7,664 nucleotides of DNA from CADDZP01 sp035948135 (lineage in GTDB: Bacteria > Actinomycetota > Acidimicrobiia > Acidimicrobiales > AC-14), in assembly GCA_035948135.1 (NCBI GenBank), contig DASZJL010000184.1, positions 1 through 7,664 on the forward strand. Reading direction: 5' to 3'. Position 1 is the first letter of the stretch; each line of letters starts with the position of its first letter. Of this stretch, positions 1-4,492 are shown piece after piece. Made by a program: the position numbers and the translations under genes. The notes below the pieces were generated by a model. It ran no database searches, was not told the origin of the DNA, and saw only the letters and a list, made by a program, of their open reading frames with translations.

Positions 1-94
1 CGGCCGGCTCGGGGGCGGCGTGGGCGATTTGCATGTGGATCTCGAGCCCGCCTCGGGTGCCCATGGTCTTGCCGCAGTCCTCGCAGACGTTCAT
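1..94 (-). CDS. Small C2H2 zinc-finger protein, 3' end outside window
   Basis: The first 31 codons are visible, starting at the ATG at 94-92; the rest lies beyond the left edge. Residues 4-25 match the classical C2H2 finger spacing exactly: Cys4-x2-Cys7, a hydrophobic Met11 where Phe is usual, Leu17, then His20-x4-His25. After the finger the chain turns Ala/Pro-rich (residues 26-31). Such very short one-finger proteins occur in actinobacteria and are thought to bind zinc and perhaps nucleic acid or protein; no specific role can be assigned. Upstream there is only a weak purine stretch (GTAGG, close to the ATG), so the start rests mainly on the finger beginning at residue 4. The gene follows the CPBP protease gene on the same strand after 82 bp of hairpin-rich DNA, so co-transcription is possible but uncertain. 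The finger assignment is fairly secure; the total length is unknown. Confidence 0.72.
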   Translation of the reverse strand, partial: MNVCEDCGKTMGTRGGLEIHMQIAHAAPEPA

Positions 95-112
95 GGCCTA
101 CCGGCCGTAATG

Positions 113-167
113 GAGCCGCCTTCGGCGCCGCTCAGTCCCGAACGACGGCTGGCGAGCTCCGCTCGCC
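113..167 (-). repeat. Composite intergenic repeat, copy 1
   Basis: Read on the minus strand, this stretch starts with GGCGAGCGGAGCTCGCC (167-151) and, about 24 bases later, has GCCGAAGGCGGC (126-115). The same two blocks, in the same order and also just upstream of a gene start, occur at 3755-3818. The first block matches its counterpart at about 13 of 17 positions and the second is identical over 12. The second block folds as a small hairpin (113-133, GAGC and CGCC arms around a 3-base loop with a 2-base bulge). I read this as a member of a dispersed intergenic repeat family; with only two copies in view this is inference. Confidence 0.42.
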
Positions 168-178
168 ACCGGTCGTTC
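140..178 (-). terminator. Imperfect hairpin at end of CPBP protease gene
   Basis: Arms 140-156 and 162-178 pair at 15 of 17 positions (GAACGAC with GTCGTTC outside, GGCGAG with CTCGCC inside, two mismatches between) around a 5-base loop. The outer arm touches the TGA stop codon of the protease gene. No T-run follows, so this would be a terminator without a U-tract, as often proposed for high-GC actinobacteria, or an mRNA 3'-end stabiliser. It overlaps repeat copy 1. Confidence 0.4.
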
Positions 179-1442
179 ATGAGCTCACCGACGTGGTCGG
201 AAGACGGAGGGACTTCAGCATCCCCGGGTAGTCACGCTTGGCCCGGGCGCTGCCGGCGGTGAAGACGTCGATCTCCCACAGCTGGCCACCGCTCGGCATC
301 AGCAGCACCTCGGTTGCGTGGCCGCTGGTCACGGCCGAGAACTCCACGGCCTGGCCGATGGGGTATGTGACGACGCGGGCGCTGTTCGGCGTGATCGACG
401 TGTCCGGCGGGACGGGCAGCGACCCGTTGTTGAAGCCGTCGGCGAGGTGCTGGAGGTCCAAGCCGACATTGGGCGGCAGGGCATCGTGGCGCACTACGAA
501 CCCGGCGCTTCCGGGGCCCTGGAGGATGAGGTCAGCGGTCGAGATCCGCTGCACCGCGTCGACCGTGTGCCAGCCGCCGGGGGCCTGGACGATCACGTCG
601 TGCGACTCGAAACGGTGCCCTGGCCCGAGCGCAACCAGGATCGCGAACAGGACCAGAGTCCCGTTGAAGGCGGCGTGTGTCGCCATCGACGCCCGCAGGC
701 CGCGACGGAAGTAAACGCCACCGAGGATCAGCCCCATGCCGGTGTAATACGCCAAGTAGAAGGGAGTGAGACGCCAGTGCCAGAGGGCGAACAGGACGGC
801 GCTCACCCACAGCGCCTTCTTCATGCTCTGACTGCGAAGCGATTCGGCGACCACGCCTCGGAACAGCAGTTCCTCGACCACGGGCGCGGCGACGCACGCG
901 TACACAACCGCCATGAGGATGCGGGTGTAGGTGGCCTCGGACACAAGCGCGGTATTGAACGAGTCCGCGGTCGGCTGGCCGGCGAGCGCCCAGTTCAGCG
1001 TGATCACCAACGCCGCCACCGCGAAGCCGATCTCGGCGCCGAGCAAGGTCGCCGTCTTGGCATTGCCCACGACCCATCGGGGCCGGGTGACGAAGGCGTT
1101 CGGGACGACGACCGCCAGCACGATCGCGTAGAAGATGAAACCACCCCACACCGCGACGTCGATCGCCTTGTTGGTCTCCATGCGGCCCGACGCAACCAGG
1201 CCGCCAACCACGATCTGGAAGACCAGACCCAGCCCGATGATCCGCAGGGCGAGCCGGACGACCCGGACCCTGGGCTTGTACTCCTGGGGGCGGGTCGGGC
1301 CCACCGAGAGCTGGCGTGCGATCCCACGCGGTGGCACCCGACCGCAGTGGGGACACATGCTCAGGCCAGCCGGATTGACGCGCCCGCACTTGCAGGTCCA
1401 CTCCTCGGCGCTGGTTACGAGCTCATCTAGGTCCGTCGCCAC
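177..1442 (-). CDS. CPBP-family membrane metalloprotease with N-terminal zinc finger
   Basis: A 421-residue member of the CPBP/CAAX protease (Abi, Rce1-like) family, predicted intramembrane metalloprotease. The three family motifs are present: Glu190-Glu191-x3-Arg195, Phe218-x3-His222 and His256-x3-Asn260, so the active site looks intact. Hydrophobic segments lie around residues 64-85, 97-114, 131-153, 174-188, 210-222, 228-245 and 255-273. Residues 15-33 form a RanBP2/zinc-ribbon-like finger (Trp15, Cys17-x-Cys19, Asn23, Cys30-x2-Cys33), which should lie in the cytoplasm. Residues 274-421 form a soluble, Gly/Pro-containing domain after the last membrane segment that I do not recognise; a distant likeness to secreted PsbP/LpqN-type domains is only a guess. 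The core domain alone is usually shorter (about 220-300 residues), so both ends are additions. The start is GTG at 1442-1440 with GGAGG at 1451-1447, four bases upstream. The substrate is unknown; family members process prenylated-type peptides, bacteriocins or signalling proteins. Confidence 0.88.
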   Translation of the reverse strand: MATDLDELVTSAEEWTCKCGRVNPAGLSMCPHCGRVPPRGIARQLSVGPTRPQEYKPRVRVVRLALRIIGLGLVFQIVVGGLVASGRMETNKAIDVAVWGGFIFYAIVLAVVVPNAFVTRPRWVVGNAKTATLLGAEIGFAVAALVITLNWALAGQPTADSFNTALVSEATYTRILMAVVYACVAAPVVEELLFRGVVAESLRSQSMKKALWVSAVLFALWHWRLTPFYLAYYTGMGLILGGVYFRRGLRASMATHAAFNGTLVLFAILVALGPGHRFESHDVIVQAPGGWHTVDAVQRISTADLILQGPGSAGFVVRHDALPPNVGLDLQHLADGFNNGSLPVPPDTSITPNSARVVTYPIGQAVEFSAVTSGHATEVLLMPSGGQLWEIDVFTAGSARAKRDYPGMLKSLRLPTTSVSS

Positions 1443-1699
1443 GCGGCCTCCACCGTCGTCCTCACCGATTTCTCGGCGTCATGAGCCCCCGACTCGATGG
1501 GCCATTGACCCATTCGCGCTGAGTGGTCGATCTGCGCCGCCGCCGGAGGCTCAATACCCGCCGGTGGGATGGCAGCGGGCGAGCCAGCCGGCGGCAGCGC
1601 AGGGAATGCCGGCACGCGCTGTCGTGCCGGAGCGATGAGTGTGGTGGCGGCGCGCTCGGCGGTCCCGGCGTTGACCCGATGGACCAGCCCTGTTTGCAT
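1427..1699 (-). CDS. Doubtful 90-codon frame upstream of CPBP gene
   Basis: An open frame of 90 codons in the otherwise empty spacer, overlapping the first 16 bases of the CPBP gene in another frame. In favour: GGGGAG (1711-1706) lies six bases before the ATG at 1699-1697, and the overlap would suit translational coupling. Against: third-position GC is only about 70 percent, lower than in the flanking genes; the product is Ala/Pro/Arg-rich with no recognisable domain, membrane segment or signal peptide; and in GC-rich DNA such frames arise by chance. I rate it more likely noncoding than coding. Confidence 0.2.
   Translation of the reverse strand: MQTGLVHRVNAGTAERAATTLIAPARQRVPAFPALPPAGSPAAIPPAGIEPPAAAQIDHSARMGQWPIESGAHDAEKSVRTTVEAAWRRT
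1609..1630. repeat. Perfect 8-bp stem hairpin in spacer
   Basis: CCGGCACG (1609-1616) and CGTGCCGG (1623-1630) are exact reverse complements around the 6-base loop CGCTGT. No T-run lies on either side. It is about 170-190 bp from each flanking gene start. It could be part of an untranslated leader, a terminator for an unseen short transcript, or a protein-binding palindrome; the sequence does not decide. Confidence 0.4.
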
Positions 1700-1719
1700 T
1701 CGCGTCTCCCCGGAGGGCT

Positions 1720-1796
1720 GGAATGATCCGGGCCCTCCCCACCCTCAGTATCGGGACGGGTCGCCCGCTTCGACAGGTCACTTCCGGTCATTCCGG
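1720..1796. promoter_or_regulatory. Inverted and direct repeats upstream of luciferase-like gene
   Basis: GGAATGATCCGG (1720-1731) is matched by its near-exact reverse complement CCGGTCATTCC (1784-1794), differing by a single missing base, 52 bases apart. The right arm lies inside a direct repeat, TTCCGG-TCA-TTCCGG (1782-1796), whose 9-bp period puts both half-sites close to one face of the helix. It ends 36 bp before the GTG of the luciferase-like gene, a usual place for an operator. Whether a regulator binds here is inference; no regulator gene is in the window. Confidence 0.25.
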
Positions 1797-1832
1797 GGCG
1801 CCCGAACGCACTAGTCAGACAGACTGGGGACC

Positions 1833-2708
1833 GTGCGCTTCTCCTATGCCGAGTCCATGGTCGACCCGTCCTTCTACGCGCCCCTCGCCCGGGCCGCCGA
1901 AGACGCCGGCTACGACAACTTCGTTGTGCCCGACAGCATCGCCTACCCGCGCGAGTCGGACGCCACCTATCCCTACAACCCGGACGGCACCCGCGAGTTC
2001 CTCGAGGACAAGCCGTTCCTCGAGCCGTTCGCGCTGATCCCCGCCCTCGGGGCGGTGACCGAGCGGATCCGGTTCACGACGTTCGTGGTCAAGCTCCCGA
2101 TCCGCCATCCGGTCCTCGTCGCCAAGCAGGCCGGCTCGGTGGCGGTGCTGACCAGCGGCCGCCTCGTCCTCGGCGTCGGCACCAGCCCCTGGCCCGAGGA
2201 CTACGCCCTCACCGACGTGCCGTGGGAGCGCCGCGGCAGGCGCATGGACGAGTGCATCGAGATCATCCGGGGACTCACGAGCGACGGCTGGTTCGAGTAC
2301 GACGGCGAGATCTTCGACGTGCCGGCCGTGAAGATGACGCCGGTGCCAGAGCAACCGGTGCCGATCCTCATCGGGGGCCACGCCGAGGCCGCCCTCAAGC
2401 GGGCCGCTCGGCTGGGCGACGGCTGGATGCACGGCGGCGGCGACCCCGAGAACCTGCCCGGGCTGCTGGCCCGCCTCAACGAGCTGCGCCGGGAGTACGG
2501 CCGGGAGGACGCACCGTTCGAGGTGCACGCCATATCCCTGGACGCCTACACCCCCGACGGCATCCGCCGCCTCGAGGAGCAAGGCGTCACCGACGCCATC
2601 GTCGGCTTCCGATATCCCTATTCGGTCGGGCCCGACACCGAGCCCCTCCAGACCAAGCTCGACAACATCCGCCGCTTCGCCCACGACGTCATCGCCAAAG
2701 TCAGCTGA
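1833..2708 (+). CDS. LLM-class F420-dependent oxidoreductase
   Basis: A 291-residue luciferase-like monooxygenase (LLM) fold protein, of the actinobacterial kind that uses the deazaflavin cofactor F420 rather than FMN. The TIM-barrel signature segments are present: an N-terminal FSYAES strand (residues 3-8), the TTFVVKLPIRHPVLVAKQ-type barrel strand (82-99), LGVGTSPWPED (113-123), the RRMDECIEIIRGL helix (136-148), and PILIGGHAEAALKRAARLGDG (177-197), near the expected phosphate/cofactor site. Length is normal for the family (about 280-340). The GTG start at 1833 is chosen because residues 1-10 form the first barrel strand; the next in-frame ATG (residue 9) would cut it. GGGGA sits only two bases before the GTG, so ribosome-binding is suboptimal. 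It is cytosolic, with unknown substrate; F420 specificity is family inference. It converges with a second LLM gene that is clearly diverged and not a recent duplicate. Confidence 0.87.
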   Translation: MRFSYAESMVDPSFYAPLARAAEDAGYDNFVVPDSIAYPRESDATYPYNPDGTREFLEDKPFLEPFALIPALGAVTERIRFTTFVVKLPIRHPVLVAKQAGSVAVLTSGRLVLGVGTSPWPEDYALTDVPWERRGRRMDECIEIIRGLTSDGWFEYDGEIFDVPAVKMTPVPEQPVPILIGGHAEAALKRAARLGDGWMHGGGDPENLPGLLARLNELRREYGREDAPFEVHAISLDAYTPDGIRRLEEQGVTDAIVGFRYPYSVGPDTEPLQTKLDNIRRFAHDVIAKVS

Positions 2709-2726
2709 GCGTGAAGGTGAGCTGAC
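2700..2726. terminator. Bidirectional terminator candidate between convergent genes
   Basis: GTCAGCT (2700-2706) and AGCTGAC (2720-2726) are exact reverse complements with a 13-base loop. The stem fills the 20-bp gap between the two convergent stop codons and includes the plus-strand TGA. There is no true T-run (only TTT on the minus-strand side) and the loop is long, so its strength as a terminator is uncertain, but its position suits stopping both transcripts. Confidence 0.4.
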
Positions 2727-2728
2727 GG

Positions 2729-3676
2729 TTAGGCGAGCGCCTTCTTCAGGACCTCGCCGGCCGCAGTGACGTCGTCGGCGTCGTTCGCCAGGGGCAGGTT
2801 GAAGATGAGCTCCTGGGCACCGGCGTCGACGAGAGCTCGCAGCTGCTCGCCGACCGAGTCGGCGTCGCCGAACGTGGCGGCCTCGCGCGCCCACTCTTCG
2901 CCCATGGCGCCGGCGACGCCGTCGCGCAGCTCCTTGGCTTCGTCGGCCGAGCGGGTAAGGAACAGCGAACCGAGCCGGGTCACCTTGATCTCGGACGGGT
3001 CGCGGCCCACGTCGGCGCAGTGGTTATGGAGGATCTCGAGGTTCTTGCGCAGCGTGTCGGGGCCGCCGAACACGTTGCACATGTCGGCGTACTTGGCGAC
3101 GGCGCGCAAGGTGCGCTTGGGCCCGCTGCCGCCGATCATGATCGGCGGCCCGCCCGCCTGAATGGGACGGGGGATGTTGCGGGCCTCCTTGATCCGGTAG
3201 TAGCGGCCCTCGAACGTGGGTCGCTCTTCGGTGAACATCAGCCGGCAGATCTGCACGGCCTCCTCGAGGCGGTCCATGCGCTCGGGGACGGGCGGGAAGT
3301 CGACCCCCAGGCCCTCGTGCTCGACGTCGTACCAGGCGGCGCCGATGCCGAGGACGGCCCGTCCGGAGGAGATGACGTCGAGGGTGGTGACCTCCTTGGC
3401 CAGCAGGGACGGGTTGCGGTAGGTCACGCCGGTGACGAGCGTTCCCAGCGTGACCTTCTTCGTGCGAGCCGCCAGGGCGCCGAGGAGCGTGTAACCCTCG
3501 AGCATCTTGTCGTCGGCGCCGCCGAGGCCCGGCAGTTGGTAGAAGTGGTCCATCACCCACAGCGACGAGAACCCGCCGTCGTCGGCGGCCGTCGCCATCG
3601 CCGCCACGAGCTCGAACAGGCGGTCGTCGGGGACCGGGAACGTGAACTTCGGCAGTTGCAGTCCGTAGGTCGTCAT
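2729..3676 (-). CDS. LLM-class F420-dependent oxidoreductase, Rv1855c-like
   Basis: A 315-residue luciferase-like monooxygenase-fold enzyme resembling the probable F420-dependent (Rv1855c-type) subgroup. Visible landmarks: first strand TTYGLQLP (residues 2-9), SLWVMDHFYQLP (38-49), VTYRNPSLLAKEVTTLD (84-100), LGIGAAWYDVEHEGLGVDFP (109-128), the ERMDRLEEAVQICRLMF helix (132-148) and the IMIGGSGPKRTLRAVAKYAD segment (179-198) at the expected cofactor-phosphate end. It would reduce or oxidise a small molecule with F420H2/F420 in the cytosol; the substrate is unknown. I place the start at the ATG at 3676-3674 because the barrel begins at once after it. The frame stays open 34 codons upstream to 3778, but that part is Arg/Ser-rich, not family-like, and runs into the repeat at 3753-3775. 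No good Shine-Dalgarno precedes 3676, which would fit a leaderless mRNA. Confidence 0.87.
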   Translation of the reverse strand: MTTYGLQLPKFTFPVPDDRLFELVAAMATAADDGGFSSLWVMDHFYQLPGLGGADDKMLEGYTLLGALAARTKKVTLGTLVTGVTYRNPSLLAKEVTTLDVISSGRAVLGIGAAWYDVEHEGLGVDFPPVPERMDRLEEAVQICRLMFTEERPTFEGRYYRIKEARNIPRPIQAGGPPIMIGGSGPKRTLRAVAKYADMCNVFGGPDTLRKNLEILHNHCADVGRDPSEIKVTRLGSLFLTRSADEAKELRDGVAGAMGEEWAREAATFGDADSVGEQLRALVDAGAQELIFNLPLANDADDVTAAGEVLKKALA

Positions 3677-3684
3677 CAGCTTGG

Positions 3685-3713
3685 ACGCTACTCCCGGGGT
3701 GTGCCGACGTTCA
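3685..3713 (-). promoter_or_regulatory. Possible leaderless promoter for second LLM gene
   Basis: On the minus strand, TAGCGT (3690-3685) fits the actinobacterial -10 pattern TANNNT and ends eight bases before the ATG at 3676, the distance expected if transcription begins at the ATG itself. Seventeen bases further upstream is TGAACG (3713-3708), only a weak -35 match. The absence of a well-placed Shine-Dalgarno supports a leaderless start. Confidence 0.3.
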
Positions 3714-3721
3714 CAGGAGGA

Positions 3722-3749
3722 TTGGCGGTCCGTACGAAGAACATATGAA
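3722..3749 (+). promoter_or_regulatory. Possible promoter of the ABC transporter operon
   Basis: TTGGCG (3722-3727) and TATGAA (3744-3749) each match four of six consensus -35 and -10 positions, with a 16-base spacer. Transcription would begin near 3756, giving a leader of roughly 70 bases that contains the repeat and the hairpin at 3792-3830. It is the best plus-strand candidate in the 147-bp divergent spacer, but a modest one. Confidence 0.3.
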
Positions 3750-3754
3750 GACGT

Positions 3755-3818
3755 GAGCGAGCGCAGCGAGCGAACCAATGAAAGCGCGCCCGGCTCACGG
3801 GCGGCCGCCGAAGGCGGC
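3755..3818 (+). repeat. Composite intergenic repeat, copy 2
   Basis: It begins with the mirror/direct repeat GAGCGAGCGCAGCGAGCGA (3755-3773), which contains GCGAGCG twice, and ends with GCCGCCGAAGGCGGC (3804-3818). The minus strand at 167-115 has related blocks in the same order (spacing about 51 bases here, 41 there). GCGAGCGCAGCGAGCG-type strings are frequent in intergenic DNA of high-GC bacteria. In both cases the repeat lies directly upstream of a gene start. Confidence 0.42.
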
Positions 3819-3830
3819 GCCCAGTGAGCC
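3792..3830 (+). promoter_or_regulatory. Hairpin enclosing the GTG start of the ABC ATPase
   Basis: Three stacked stems pair exactly: GGCTCAC (3792-3798) with GTGAGCC (3824-3830), GGGC (3799-3802) with GCCC (3819-3822), and GCCGCC (3804-3809) with GGCGGC (3813-3818), around the loop GAA (3810-3812). There are single-base bulges at 3803 and 3823. That is 17 base pairs, mostly G-C. The start codon GTG (3824-3826) is fully paired, and the only Shine-Dalgarno-like bases (AAGG, 3811-3814) lie in the loop and stem. In an mRNA starting upstream this would block initiation unless opened. The pairing is seen directly; a regulatory role is inference. Confidence 0.5.
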
Positions 3831-4492
3831 TGCTGCGGCTCGAGGGGGTCCGGAAGGGGTTCCGACGGGGGCGCGAGGAAGTCGTCGCCCTCGACGGGGT
3901 CGACCTTTGTCTCGAGGCGGGCGCCTTCACCGCCCTCGTCGGTCCCAGCGGCTCAGGAAAGTCCACCCTCCTGCACCTGGCCGGCGGCCTCGACAAGCCT
4001 GACGCCGGGCGCATCCTGCTCGAGGACCGCGACCTCTCGACGCTCTCGGCCGGCGAGCGGGCCCAGCTACGGCGCCGCCACGTCGGCTTCGTCTTCCAGT
4101 TCTTCCATCTCATCCCCACGCTCACCGTCGCCGAGAACGTGGAGCTACCGCTGATCCTCGACGGCGCGCGCACGCGCAACGGACGCGTGGGCGACCTCCT
4201 GGAGCGGGTGGCGCTGACACACCGCGCCGACCACGTGCCCGGTGAGCTCTCCGGCGGTGAGATGCAACGGGCCGCCATCGCCCGCGCCCTCGTGGCCCGG
4301 CCCCGCCTGCTCTTGGCCGACGAGCCCACCGGCAACCTGGACTCGGCCACCGGCGCCGAGATCCTCGACGTCCTCTGCGAGCAGGTCGCCGAGGAAGGCA
4401 CGGCCCTCATGATGGTGACGCACGACCTCGCGGCGGCCGGGCGGGCGAAGCAGGTGCTGCACCTTCGCGACGGCCGCCTCGCCGCCGCGTGA
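3824..4492 (+). CDS. ABC transporter ATP-binding protein, MacB/LolD type
   Basis: A 222-residue ATPase of the LolD/MacB/FtsE class, which powers FtsX-fold permeases from the cytoplasmic face of the membrane. All nucleotide-site motifs are intact: Walker A GPSGSGKST (residues 40-48), Q-loop Gln92, signature LSGGE (142-146), Walker B LLLADEP with catalytic Glu167, D-loop NLDS (171-174) and H-loop His200. The stretch FVFQFFHLIPTLTVAENV (89-106) is typical of the class. The length is standard. GTG at 3824 is the only possible start: the frame is closed by TGA at 3779 with no start codon between, and no alternative occurs before Walker A. Ribosome-binding bases are weak and lie in the hairpin with the start codon. 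The stop overlaps the permease start by four bases (GTGA), indicating translational coupling, so control at this start would affect both subunits. Substrate unknown. Confidence 0.93.
   Translation: MSLLRLEGVRKGFRRGREEVVALDGVDLCLEAGAFTALVGPSGSGKSTLLHLAGGLDKPDAGRILLEDRDLSTLSAGERAQLRRRHVGFVFQFFHLIPTLTVAENVELPLILDGARTRNGRVGDLLERVALTHRADHVPGELSGGEMQRAAIARALVARPRLLLADEPTGNLDSATGAEILDVLCEQVAEEGTALMMVTHDLAAAGRAKQVLHLRDGRLAAA

Larger units (their letters stand above)
1443..1832. other. 390-bp divergent spacer, no confident gene
   Basis: This separates the divergent CPBP protease and first luciferase-like gene, so promoters for both should be here. I find no hexamer pair close enough to a sigma-70-type consensus to call one. 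It holds a perfect 8-bp hairpin (1609-1630), a long-range inverted repeat (1720-1731 with 1784-1794), a TTCCGG direct repeat (1782-1796) and a short AGTC/GACT inverted repeat (1813-1825) just before the GTG of the next gene. Confidence 0.5.

Noticed and set aside
318..1430. Long plus-strand open frame opposite the CPBP gene
   Set aside because: It mirrors the CPBP coding frame, is rich in Asp/Arg/His/Gly as expected for the complement of GC-rich codons, and has no recognisable domain.
177..1442. CPBP protease as abortive-infection or bacteriocin-immunity gene
   Set aside because: Some family members have such roles, but no bacteriocin precursor, toxin or defence gene is nearby, so the name Abi would claim more than the sequence shows.
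1671..1700. TTGACC followed by TTGCAT as a plus-strand promoter
   Set aside because: The second element does not fit a -10 box (no TANNNT) and it lies more than 130 bp before the next plus-strand gene.
1815..2894. Minus-strand open frame spanning the first LLM gene and the convergent gap
   Set aside because: It is the complement of a clearly homologous gene, crosses the end of a second one, and its product is low-complexity Ala/Arg/Gly/Val.
3755..3773. GCGAGCG pair as a CRISPR or tandem-repeat array
   Set aside because: Only two 7-base units occur with a 2-base gap, and there are no spacers or cas genes.
3677..3778. In-frame N-terminal extension of the second LLM gene to a start at 3778
   Set aside because: The added residues are Arg/Ser-rich, lack any family likeness and are read partly from the GCGAGCG repeat; the conserved first barrel strand begins directly after the ATG at 3676.
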